Below are positions 34,425-46,173 of a DNA stretch of 64,000 nt, one piece after another. The translations under genes were made by a program, and so were the position numbers. The DNA lies in the NCBI GenBank assembly GCA_020726505.1, contig JAHLEZ010000001.1, positions 5,146,001-5,210,000 on the forward strand, read 5' to 3'. Origin of the DNA: Leptodontidium sp. MPI-SDFR-AT-0119 (taxonomy: Eukaryota > Ascomycota > Leotiomycetes > Helotiales > Leptodontidiaceae). Each line of letters starts with the position of its first letter. Positions within the stretch are counted from its first letter, which is position 1. The notes beneath the pieces were generated by a model. That model was given only the letters and a program-made list of their open reading frames with translations. It was not told the origin of the DNA and searched no databases.

Positions 34425-37400
34425 ATGGCATCAAAATCCGTTGCCTATCGGTCAGCCTCTGCCGGCTCTACTGAAGATCCGCGTCTTGTGAGGTTGCAAC
34501 AACTTCTCTCAGTCTTTGAGACTGACACAGTGCCAGGACTTCTCTTTTCACGAGCTGTCCAGTGGAAATCATCATGGGGGTCAAATGGGGAGCTGCAAAC
34601 GACCCCGTGTGAAGATATCGTTCCTGCATGGCTGATAACCACTATCCAAGATATCGGCCTGTTCAGCCGTGCCATTCAAAGTACACCAGCAGCTTCAACC
34701 AGTGTCTATAACAAGCCTTTGGATCAATACAACATCCCATCTGAATGGAGACAAAAGCACCGGGAAGGAATTTCGTTGCCGTCTCTTGAAACCCTTCTCT
34801 TTGATGTACTCTCCACTACAATTCAAGCTCTTCCGGATGCTTACACGGAAATTCTCTGGGAAGAAACAGAGGCCGAGCTTTGGGATATCATACTCTCAAC
34901 ATGTGTACCTTTTCTGGCCGTGATCGATATTTCCGATATCAGGAGATACATGTCGTTAGAACCACAGTAAGTGTAGATCCCGAAGAAAATTTATTGGTGA
35001 GTTAAACTTTAACCAGAAGTCGTTCTCAAAACTCGACATTTTGGATATCACTGGCATCTTTCGTGATTCGAATTTGCGAAGTACTCAAGGAGCACAGCCC
35101 ACCTTCGCTGAGGAGGCTATTGCTGGATATACAAGATCTCCTTCAAGCCGAACATACTGCGGTTGCCAATCGGAATAGTGCCAGCCCTCAACTCTCGATC
35201 TCAATCATATCGATGACAGTCTGGAACAGACTGGAAGATGGCGAATGCCTAGAGAAGCTACAGGAACTCAGATCCACATTACAGGACCAGAAATCAAATG
35301 CAATTCTCAGCTTTGCTATGGCCAACTACATCCAGGACTTGCCGGAGGGTCGTGAACTAAGTCCACTCAGGGCACTGGGGGGTATAAAGTTTACCTCACT
35401 CGAAACTCTCGCCAGTGCAAAACTCAACGGCGCAAAATTCGTGATTGATGCCACGAAAGCCTACTGGGGGAAGCTTCCACTCGCTGTCAAAACTCTCGTG
35501 GGGTATCAGGCAGTTCACGACAAAGCGTTTGAAGTGGGGCAAAACGTCTTGGAAGGATGTATTGACGAAACCAGGAAGGTCTTCGGCAAAACATCTGTTG
35601 AAACTTTGATTACAGGTACACAATTAATGATCTGTTACAACTCGTTGGCGCTCGAAGCGAAAGCAGTTGTTTTAGCAGACAGCCTGGCAGGTTGTATATG
35701 CGCCCGAAAGAGCGAAGGACAAAGTAATTCGCCGGGAGCTCCGGCGATCGATGGCTTCAGCCCAATTCAGTCAATGAGAGGGGAAAACCTGGCTGTCATT
35801 ATTGCAGACAGCTTAATCGGGCTCGCGAACTACGACCAAGCGAAGATGATCCTAGTTTTCATTTGGAAATATACAAAACCGACGAAGACTGTTGCATTGA
35901 TGTGCCTGGTTCGATTGCTCAAAGTGAATCGACGCCAACGAAAAGAGCGGTACAATCATGACTGCTTGATATACCTGAGTAGTGCAGTTGGACTGTTGAG
36001 AGCTGCACCGGGAGAATTGGTCTTCCAGTGCTTTGAAGAAGTGGTTTGCAATCTAGGAGCAATCGAAAATCAAGAAGCAACAAGTTTGACAGCCTGGAAA
36101 GGTGCACTTGAGGAGTTACTGCTCTTTGACTTTTCGGAGCTGCGTATTTCGAACCCGATGATGGCTTCAATTGGAACATACCATCAAGAGATTCTTGACA
36201 GGAGGAAATTGCTAGATGTGAAGCTCCAAGACGGCGAAAGCAGAGACGATGTAGCTGATGGTCAATGGATCATTGAAGCCGATGATAATCTGTTTGACTT
36301 CGTCACCGAAGAAAGCTCACACCACTTGGTTGCTCTTACTTCATTGGTCTTGGACATCTTGAGATCTGGTGTTTTGTCACGGCCATCTTCCATTTCAGCG
36401 AAAAAGGACAGGGTGAAACTACCGCATCAAATATCTAGCGTTGGAAACATTGAAGCCTTCCAGGAACGACGTCTCGTCATTGCCATTGATTACGGGACGA
36501 CACATACAGGTTAGTTATCTTAGCTGCCCCCCGAGGATTTCTCTGCATTGTAGAACTAATGAGTTGCCCATAGGAGTTGCAATTGCTACTCCAGTTGGTT
36601 CCGTAGCGGATTTGGAGGAAATAAACATCATACAAGATTGGGGCTCTAGCATGTGCAATAATCACAAAATCCCGAGTGTGATATCTTACTCGGCGGCGCG
36701 CACGAAGGAACATGAGCGACAATGGGGCTCGGACCTCAGCCCACAAGCAATCGCCATGTTACACACCAAATTACAACTAGAAGTGTATCATACAACAGCA
36801 GAGCTTGGTTTTATTTCTAATGCGTTAGATTTACTAGGCAATATAAACTTCCAATACATCAAAGACTCCGGAAATGCGCCAAACTACCTGGATAAAGAAC
36901 CGGAGCAGATTATTCAAGATTACTTAACAAAAGTCGTTGAGCACCTTTTTCAGGACGTCAGATATTTCACACCAGCATTAATCGCTCTGATGCCTGTTGA
37001 CATTGTAGCTACAGTGCCTGCGGTAAGCATCTGACACTATCCTGATACCCTATTTCTGATGTTTGCTCTTATGTAGGAATGGGACTACAGAGCCAAGAAT
37101 TCGATATTCCGGGCTCTCACAAAAGCGGGCCTCTCGAGGGAAAACTTTCCGCTTCTAGACGAGATGATCTTAGTATCTGAGCCCGAGGCAGCTGCGATCT
37201 ACACAGCTAGATATTTGAAAGAGGTTAACGGGCAATATCTTCTTCGTGTAATGTTTACCTGAGCCGACTAGTATTCCATGTTTCGATACTGACAACCACA
37301 ATAGAGGGGTGAATGTTTTGTATTGTGTGATGCAGGAGGAGGAACAGTAGTACGTGATCATAATCCTGTGGTGACCGTGATCATAATTGTTAACATGGGT

Positions 37401-39511
37401 TGTTAGGATGTTGTCTCGTACCGAACGAAACAACTTCACCCAACATTTGAAGTTGAACCCTGTACACCCCCAACAGGTGAGTTGTGTTTTATTCATATAT
37501 CTTTCCTCTATACAGAAATGTCTAATTAAACGATATTACTCAGGAATGAAATGCGGATCAATATTTATCAATATTGCTTTTAAGCGGTGGTTGAGAAGTC
37601 TAATCGGAGAGGAAAATTACCGACAGCTAGATCCGGGACCATTCATGAATGAAATCAGCTCGATTGATACGGAAGGGGAAAGTATGCGTCTGCTGATGAA
37701 AAGATTTAATGTTTCCAAGTACAACTTCTCGAGAGACTATAGAGACATTAAGCTGGATTTGCCCGCACCGTTTGACAATTTTGACCTCGGCGACAGAGTC
37801 GTTGATGGCGAGATCACTATTAGTCGGTCAGATCTCCGTAAATGTAAAATATCCCAACGTTCACTGACGAATTCTACTAGAGCTGATATGGAATCCTTTT
37901 TTGAACCCTGCGCAAACAGCATTGTGGATTTGATCCATGGCCAAGTTGAACTGATAGAGCACTTGGGGAGAAGAGTGCGAGTAAGTTACGCAACACCCGA
38001 TGACAGTTGACTTTTGCTTATACAGGCTCAGCATGTCTTCCTCGTTGGCGGTTTCGCGGAATCACCGTACCTACAGGAGTCCATTCAAGCATCTCTTGAA
38101 ATAAGAGGGCTTGAATTAAAAATTCCCGACACTTCGTAAGTTTTCTCCCCTCGCTCCCAAGCCATGTAATGGAATCAACGTACTGTAACTAATGCCATTG
38201 ATTTGTTCAAGATTGACAGCCGTGGTACGCGGTGCTGCTGTCATAGGCATCGAGAAATCTGCAAAAACCACCCTTTCTAAGATGACCGCAAGCACCAGAA
38301 GTTACGGAATATCTGTCAATGTTCCATTTTCAGACATGAAGCATGACCGAGGGGATCGCGGTTTTGAACGCCTCAGCAACAACGTCATGGCAATGGGACA
38401 GTTGGTGTGGCTTGTCAGAAAGGGGGATTTGATATTGACGGACAAACCTCGAGAGGTAAAAATCGGGCCTATTGAGCACAAATTTGTAACTGGAAGCGAC
38501 AAAACTGGCAAAATTACCATATATGGTTCCGATGAAGACGAACTTCCTGATCGGTTAGCCAATCCGCCAGGTTTGAATCCCTTTCATTTTCACAAAATCA
38601 ACTAGCTAATAATATCAGATGTCCCCACAGCTCATGTTTTCCAATATGATTTGGACAGCATTCCTCTTGAAGATCTCATGCCAGACCTTCCGACAGCTAT
38701 TGATTTTAGAACACCTGTCTACACAGCGTCGTTGTTCCTGTTAATGGAATTGAGCCCAGAAGTTGTGCACGTTCGTCTCATGCTGAAGGAACGACTTCTT
38801 TGTACGACGACTTTTAACTCACAAAGCAAGTTATACGAATCAACCGATTCCAGCCATTTACAAACCGAGAACCTGTCCTTTCGAGACAAGTCATACGAGA
38901 CTGATGCGCCACATGTGACATCGAGCAGCCGAAGTCGTTTAGGCGACTCGATAAAGCCACCTCATCCACCACCAACCACCAGCCCTTCGAACAGGCTGAG
39001 GACGAGAATGCTTAAGCGTTTCCAGGCCCCCTTTGACTTCGGCACACCAGATACATCACCAGCAGCCTCCATTTACGGCACTTCCACACGGTCGACAGTC
39101 TCCACAAGAGCGACAACCGTAACCACCTCCTTAGCTTCCAAGGTCGAAGAAAGCTTCAGATCAATGATCCTACAGCCTGGCGATATGCCAGCAAGGCTTC
39201 CCAAGGGGTCATGCATTTCTCCGCAAGATATCCGTGGGCTTAACGACTTGATTCGGCAACGCTATGCTCTGGACGTTGAAATCTGGGGTTTGCGGGGGTG
39301 CAGACCCCGTGATCGGTATATTGTAGAAGAAAAGATGAGGAAATCAGATGTTATACTACTCAGAATTCTCAGTACCATTGAAAGGTGGGATAGGCCAGAG
39401 GTGTGGAGTTCAGTTGGGGATTACAATCGGTTTAAATCCATCCAAAAGAGACTAAAGATGGGCGGAGGTAAGAGAAAGTGGATGGACAATCCACCATGGG
39501 ATGATGAATAA
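34425..39511 (+). CDS. Giant Hsp70 fusion: unassigned helical N-terminus, Hsp70-like core, novel C-terminal module
   Basis: Eleven exons: 34425-34966, 35017-36509, 36574-37022, 37077-37247, 37305-37349, 37407-37476, 37544-37826, 37881-37980, 38026-38135, 38212-38570 and 38619-39511; 1504 residues. Residues 1-665 are an unassigned, probably all-helical region that may hold degenerate TPR-like helices. From about 668 comes the Hsp70-like ATPase: VIAIDYGTTHTGVAIATP, CFVLCDAGGGTVDVVSY, HVFLVGGFAESPYLQ. A Ser/Thr/Pro linker leads to the C-terminal module (about 1393-1504: RYALDVEIWGL, GCRPRDRYIV, GGGKRKW, NPPW), also encoded alone at 30289-30768. Reading is continuous across the N-terminal/Hsp70 junction within exon 2. 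The 54-base intron 37827-37880 is stop-free and in frame, so retention would add 18 residues. A gene-prediction merge is possible but unlikely. Confidence 0.82.
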
Positions 39512-40588
39512 TGGTGCGGGACCATGTGCAAGGGCGGCGTCTTGACATTGAATAGGAACTCAGCGAATGAAGCTTTTCGTTGTCGAATTATAGGCTTGGA
39601 TCCGATGATTCATCCAGTGTAAGATCTTACACAAAAGTTTCCTATCTTGTCACATATCACATTGCACTCTAATTCTCAAATTCTTTTTATCACGGCCTTT
39701 GGAATAGCCGACTAACTAATATCAGATCTCGTTTCTAGACTCCTACAATCTTCCACCTTGGTAGTCCGGTTTCCTTCCTCCCCATTGATCTCACTTGACT
39801 AGCCTTGGCAGTTAATCCGATTCCACTCCAAATCTCGTAGAAAAAACAGTTCTTTTGCTCTTCTATTAAAATGTACCGATTAGATGGCGTTTATTTGATC
39901 GTCCCGAGTCTCCTAAAGGTTCTTCGACGGAGAAGAGAAACAATTATGCACTTTTCGCTGCAAATATAGAGTATTCAATGTGGTATCACCGATCGTACTC
40001 CGTAGGCGGGAGAGCCTCCATACAACGAACAATGACAATTGAAGTGAAATCTCACCCCCATCTGTCCTTGCTTCATCCTTATTCGCTTAAATCATTCAAA
40101 AATACTACACACTAAACTCGTATCTCAACGACTGCAAGCATAAAGTGTTCCTAATAGGCGCTACATTAAAACATTCAATCCAGCAATCAGACACTTCTAA
40201 TCACCATATTCCATTCCATTCTATTATCTTCACTTATCATCATCTATTCCTCATATCCCAAAAAAGGAAACTCCTTCTGCGAATCTCCCTCCTCCCAGCT
40301 GCGATCCTCGCACTCCCCTCGCTTGGACACGCAAACCACCCGCACTCTCTGAAGCTGACTCACTAGTCATGGACCGTTGATCTATAAATCGAACTTCCAG
40401 TTCCCTTTCTACCATTTGCTGGAGCTCGCGATCTCCGCAAGAAGAAAACGTTTAAAGCTCCCCCTCTTTCCGCACTGTACTACTTACCGTATTCCAAAAC
40501 CAAACCCACTTTGTTCTTTCTGTTCTGTAGCTGTAGTTCACTGATATGAACCTTTTACGTCTATTCTACCACTAGTGGATTAAGTATC

Positions 40589-40680
40589 CCACACTGAATT
40601 CTGAATTCTGAATTTAAGACGAGCTAGCGCCATTGCGAAAGAAAAGAAAGAGGCGGGTTCTTGTAAATCTGCCTAGGAAA
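40589..40680 (+). repeat. Dispersed repeat, copy 2
   Basis: CCACACTGAATTCTGAATTCTGAATTTAAGACGAGCTAGCG and the following GGTTCTTG...CTGCCTAGGAAA match the 30880-30958 copy with small indels, including an extra TTCTGAA unit. Confidence 0.55.
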
Positions 40681-40731
40681 TGTTGTGTTAAGGGGCTGTA
40701 ACCTCCCAACATACAAATACTAAAAATTTAG

Positions 40732-40745
40732 CCCCCCCCCCCCCC
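40732..40745. repeat. Poly-C run (14 C)
   Basis: Homopolymer followed by C/T-rich sequence and an A9 run. Length may be unreliable. Confidence 0.7.
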
Positions 40746-41387
40746 TCCTCTCCCCTAAAAAAAAATATAACAGCGCACCACACCTCGCGTTTAACGGGTA
40801 TCTCAGAAACAACTTTTCTAATCTCTATGAATAGAGTCTTCAACAACAAGGTGAGGGGTATTTGCGCCGCTGAGTATTCTCAACTCCATCAAGGATACCT
40901 CTCGGGAGCTCAGCCGTCTCGTGCAGCCGTGCTTGATTAATGGATTATATCCCTTTATGACAGGAAAGGGGATGCAGAAGGTATGAGGATTGTGAGGAAT
41001 ATAGAGTGGGTGACGAGGGGACTTGAGGATAGCAGAAAATAATGTCATCTCGCTTACTCACTGCGAAGTAAACATGGGGCGATAAGATTAGATTAACCGA
41101 ACTGGGTACAGTGACAGTGGGATTAATACACGCATCACAGCAGCATTCAGGGAAACAAATCAAGTAAGGAGCGCGGTGTACAACTGAGCCGAAAGGAAAA
41201 AGGAGGTTCGTATTTGGTATCACCGCAACTAAAAAGCCGAAATGCAGCCTGAAAAGGGAAACCTAAAGAAATTTCTTTCCATACCTTATCTCACCCACCA
41301 ATCTAACCCAAACCCAAAAAAACACAAGGGCTCGCTAAAATATCACCAAAAACATACACTTCCAAGAGTATTTCAGCTCATCTCATC

Positions 41388-43383
41388 TCACCTCCTACTC
41401 CTCTCCCCCAAATCCCCCTCATCACCCAAATTCAAATCCGCACCATACTCCCCCCTTCCCCCACCAAACTCCCCACCCATCCCCCTCCTCCCCGGCCCAA
41501 AAGTCCCACCCCCACCCCCACCCCCAAACGTCCCCCCTTCACTCTCTAGCAACGAAATCTCTCTAAATTGCCCATTGCTGATCCCGCCCTCAAGCCTAAC
41601 CGCACTCTCCCCGGCCTCAGGGATATGAAAAAGTCCCTCTCTAGGACTAGGAGTCCAATCGGGATTCCTCACCGGCCCGCCAGGAAGCGGTACGGGATCG
41701 CTTCTTCGTCGAGAGGAGCTCGTCATCCGTCCCATCCCGAGACCTTGAAGCGCGCGGGTGAAGCTGGAGATGGAGCGTCTGTCGCCGTCGCGTCCCGCGT
41801 CGAGTTCGGCGGCGGAGGGGGAGGAGGGGGAGATCTGGTTGATTTGGGAGATGTCGCTTGCGTCGCTCCAGTTGCGGCCGTGGTGACTTGGTCGGCGGCC
41901 TGTTTGGGGGGAGATCTGGGAGACTTGCGAGCTGCGGTGTTCGCCGTGTTCGGAGGTGCGGTGTTCTGAGTGGTGGGTTTGGAGGGGGAGGTCGAAGTAG
42001 CCTGCATTGGGGTTGTGGTGCATTGGTGGGGTGGAGTCTAGGGAGGGGTTTCGATGACCACCGCCGCCGGAGCTGGATGAGTATTGGGACTCGGAGCTGG
42101 AGACGGGGTTGTAGCCTCTTTGGTAATGCGTGTGTGGTGGGGAGGTTGGGGAGAAGGGACTTGTGAAGGTGGGTGGGCTGCGAGGGCTGTTGGCTTCGAC
42201 TTCGTGAGCGTAGATTGTTGACGAGGCGTTGCGGGAGTTGTAGGGACGACGGATACTTCCTGATGCTTCCGAGGCGGTCATCATGAGTGGATCGACGGAC
42301 ATAGCGTCGATATCTTGATTTCGGGGGACGGAGGGCCTGGATCGATGGCCGCTGGATGAAGAGTGCGTGTGGGAGTTTGCGAGCTCGGAGATGCGGATTG
42401 CGCGGTTGAGACGCTTGATGATGAAGAATGCTGCGATGAGGATTACGGCTAGGATTGCTACTGCGCCGCCGATTATACCGCCTATTTCGGGGGTTGTGAG
42501 GCCAGAATCTTTGGTGCCTGTTGCTTTGACTTTCTCGGATGCTGTTTGAGAGGGTGTGTATTTCCCGACAACGCCATTGTCACCTACTGTTTCTGTAGCG
42601 TCTGGTGCTCCAAGAATTGTGGCTGAGACGATAGTCGTTGTGAGTGTATGTAGATTTAGATTCGCGTCGGTTGTGGTTAGTGTTTCTGTATAGGTGAATG
42701 TTGAGATGCTGGTGGCATAGCATGAATTGAATGCACAACCGAGACCTGACTGGCAGCATCCGTAATTGAGTGATGCCGGGCAGAGATATGAGTTGGCACC
42801 GCATGTCCGAGTATCAGTAACTCCTGCTGAAGGTATGCAGCCATTCGTAGCACACTGATATCCCCCGGGGCAACATCCGCCTAGTAAGGTTAGCCAGAGA
42901 AGAATATCCACAAGTGGGAGACACACCTCCTTCAGGAATTCCACAAGCAACATAACCTGATTTCCCACAAGCAGATGCCGGGGCAGCAGAAGCTGGAAAA
43001 CAGCTACTCGTCCCACAGACTCGATCATTAGGACAACATCCTCCGTTCATAGACTTCGGACATAGGTTGAAATCCACCGGACACGAAGTCAAATCTCTCT
43101 TCTGGCCTTGTATCCCATTGTGTATCATATCCCATTTGACCGACCCAAGCTTTCTTCTGACCAGCGAAGGTCCGTCCGTTATCTTCGGGTAGGAGACGAT
43201 GATTGCGGATTTGACAGTCGGCGAGGGTAGAATTATTCGCTGCTCTTGGACCACTTTCTGGATTCCCGCACCTATCCTGCCATCATCGTCCGGTATTCCT
43301 GACTCTGTATCTCGACTCGATGCCCAAGATCCGCCAACAAGACCCAGCACAATCGCACCTCTGCAGCCGGCAGAAATAAACAT
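41388..43383 (-). CDS. Cysteine-rich single-pass membrane protein with long cytoplasmic tail
   Basis: Two exons, 43383-42927 and 42880-41388, giving 649 residues. A signal peptide (AIVLGLVGGSWASS) precedes an ectodomain with repeated cysteine motifs: CPVDFNLCPKS, NGGCCPNDRVC, GGCCPGGYQC and YGCCQSGLGC. A Thr-rich stalk leads to a transmembrane helix at about 287-308 (GGAVAILAVILIAAFFII). The roughly 340-residue tail is Ser/Pro/His-rich and ends with a Gly-rich stretch, and is probably disordered. The architecture fits a fungal cell-surface receptor or wall sensor. CC-x-G motifs recall granulin-like or carbohydrate-binding modules, but I cannot assign a family. The GC-rich tail produces long antisense ORFs that should be ignored. 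Confidence 0.82.
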
Positions 43384-45251
43384 GATTGCGTGGCTCGCAC
43401 CTATCGAGCCTCGGTTCCGTGGGTTCTCAGCATTAATAATTCAGTCGCCTTACAACTCCATCAACTACCGACGTTTAAAGTCGCAGGACCAGCATAGATA
43501 TTCCATGAATGACGACGACAATGACAGCAACAGCGGAGAATTCTCTATCTTTGATCCGCTGTCAGAAAAAGGCCGGCGCGGCTGGCTGATGTCTCAGATC
43601 TAGACACTCGATAGGATTGCGGCGTGAATAAGCAGTGGGAGCGGGGAGGGAGTGAGGAGGAGGAGCTGGAGTGAGAGAGAGCCTTGTGGGCTTCAGGATC
43701 ACCGACAGCTTGCTTTGAAGGACTCGAGTTCGACGACGTGAGAGGGCAGGAATGACGAAATGGCAAGATGGTATGAAACACCAACAAACAAATAGATGCG
43801 CGAAATTAAACAGCCCGTAGCATGTATGTATGTGTGTAGGGAGCAATAGTAGAACCAAAGAGAGAAAGTCGTCAGTCAATCAACAGATCGACAAGAAAAG
43901 CTCCCGACCTAAATCCCCCGCTGGCTGGGCTGGGCCCAGAGGCTTGAATGATCTGCCCGCCCGCCCAGCAGCACCGCATCCCTCGTCGTCCACTGGCTCA
44001 TGACTTCAGAAGCTCGGATTCGACGCATCTCAGCCTCCCGGCGTTCTTTTTTGGGGGCTGTCATGATGGCATGGGGCAGCGTGATTGGTGCGCTGTGAAT
44101 TCAGTCAGCCCAGCATCTGCAGAGTATCTCACTCAGCCAATTGGGGCACCGAGGGACATTCCGGAAGGCGTTTGAATGGCCTGTTGGAGGAGAGGAAGGG
44201 CGGTGTCTGCTGCAGAGGGCGTGGCATGCGGGTTGTGAGTGGTTGGATACGCCGCTTTGGCGCTGTGAGGGGCTTGGGGTTGGGTGACAGCTGGGTGTGT
44301 GGTGTTGGTGGTGTGGATAGAAACTGACTGGGCGGGCCACTTCCGCGGTAGGGCTGCTGGGCGAGCTCTTTGAGGAAGATGTATTGAGGGTTTCTATTGC
44401 TCTCGTGAGATCTCACTAAGTTGCGCTTGAAATGCCCTGTAGGAAGTGAGCATTAGACGCCGAAGAGAAGCGGGGTCCATAACTAGAGTGCACCGCCGCA
44501 ACATTACTGCCCTCCGGATAAGAGAGAAAGGTTTCGACACCACCTTTCTGCAACTACGTGATCACAAAATAGGAATATGCTCCCTCGTTGCGACCCCCAA
44601 GGAACCCAGAACGGAGAGGGATGCAACGGCTAATGGGAGTAAGAGACAACAGAAGAGGCCACTTGGCCAAAGGAATTGCAAATTTGACGGAAGGCGTACA
44701 GTACCTCGGAAAACAGAAAACAGAAACCACCACACTTCCTCAATAGATAGACAAATCTCAAATTCAAAGTAGGTATCTAGGAACCCAAAATACAGAGCTA
44801 ACTCCGGACGAGATGAAAACAGGAGTCAGCAGATGCTCATGATGTTTAGTCCACCCATCACCCAGAATGCACAATCCGTGTTGATCAAGAGATCACAACA
44901 GTCATATCCGTCTTCGATACAATCATGTGCAGTACCCCCTTTTGTCTTGCCAGCCATGCACCGATCGTCCAGACGAAGGAGCAAAGTCCATACTCCCAAC
45001 ATTCGTCATCTCCGTCGAACGCCTAGGAAAGAAAGAAAGAAACGAATCATGGCACTTGGGCAGATGTTGCCCGCAAATCAATCGAATAGTCGAGTGGATG
45101 ACGATCGAGGATGTTGCTTGAGATACCAGAGCATGTAACCAGATTTCCAAAACCTACTCCGTCGATGTCGTGTTGTTGAGATATTGTGTTGATTGCTTTG
45201 AGATTCAGTCCCTCGCTAGGCGTCGAGCAAGATCTGAGATCCGAGAGGAAT
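43384..45251. other. Intergenic region
   Basis: Promoter of the membrane protein (43384-44000, with GCCCGCCCGCCC words near 43960). The remainder has no convincing gene. The right end is 3' flank of the J-domain gene. Confidence 0.45.
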
Positions 45252-46173
45252 TCAAGAGGCAGAGCGCTTGGCGTTGAAAGCATTCAAGCAAGACTGGCAG
45301 TGAATAACCTCACAGTGAGGGCATCTGAATCCAGTCGGACCTCTCTTTTGATTGCATCCTATGCACTTGTACTTGGACTTGCCTTGATGGCGAGGCCAGA
45401 AATGGGAGTGAAGGCAGCTAGCACGTTTCTCAGCAGCGGTGACAGCCCCGTTGGACTTCCAGATCTGCTCCTGTACATCCTTCTCGTCTTTGGCCAGCGT
45501 CTCCTTCATAGCTTGCTGGGTAGCTTCCTCTTTCTTCTTCTTCTCCTCGCGAGCTGCCTTCTCAGCCTGTTCCTTGGCCCACTTCGCCTCCCATTCAGCA
45601 CGGCGCTGCTTGCGTAGTTCCTCCTCGGCTGCCATCCTATCCATCTCGGCTGCGTAGTAGTATTGGTATTGATTGCGAGCGTGGCCACCGCCATTGAAGA
45701 ACGTGTAGAAAGGTTGGTGTCGATTGCCACGATTCTGGGAGTGGTTGTAGCCATATTGCTGGCCGTCAGATCGGGACCAGGGGAACTCGTTCGCGAATGG
45801 ATCCTCAAAATCCCATCGATATCCATTCTCACCAGTGTTGAAGTAGCTTGAGGATCCGGACTCTGGAATGGAAGGACCGCTGTCATACTCGGCTCGAAGG
45901 CTGGTATCGGAGAGGATCTCGTGGGCGGCGTTGATCTAGAAGGTAGTTAGGTTAGCATGTGGTGTATGATGAAGCCCGCAGGATGTTGGATGAAGTCGTG
46001 GGTGGACCGTCTCTTACGCGTTGCATCTTCTCAGTAGCCTCAACATTATTCGGGTTCTTGTCAGGATGATGCTCTCGGGCAAGACGACGATAGTTGCTGG
46101 TGATTTCGGTGGCAGAAGCAGCTGAAGTCAGCTCAAGAGCCTCGTAGAGGTCGAAGTCTGGTCTGGAAGGCAT
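45252..46173 (-). CDS. J-domain (DnaJ-like) co-chaperone with C-terminal zinc-ribbon-like cysteines
   Basis: Two exons, 46173-46018 and 45935-45252, giving 279 residues. The J domain occupies residues 5-70 (DLYEALELTSAAS, YRRLAREHHPDKNP), with the essential HPD at 36-38, then INAAHEILSDTSLRAEYD after the intron. No Gly/Phe or CxxCxGxG zinc domain is present, so it is a class III J protein. A highly charged helix (about 155-205) and a C-terminal pair of Cys motifs (YKCIGCNQKRG, FRCPHCEVIHCQSC) suggest a zinc ribbon. It should stimulate a cytosolic or nuclear Hsp70. It is 6 kb from the Hsp70 fusion, and a functional link is not shown. Confidence 0.88.

Larger units (their letters stand above)
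39512..41387. other. Intergenic region, about 1.9 kb
   Basis: AT-rich spacer with a copy of the dispersed repeat (40589-40680), then a run of 14 C (40732-40745) and an A9 run. Its right part is 3' flank of the membrane-protein gene. No gene recognised. Confidence 0.5.

Noticed and set aside
41568..42166. Overlapping plus-strand ORFs rich in Gly/Arg
   Set aside because: Shadow frames of the GC-rich cytoplasmic tail of the minus-strand membrane protein.
43562..44416. Several short ORFs on both strands in GC-rich DNA
   Set aside because: Low-complexity promoter sequence; no family signal.
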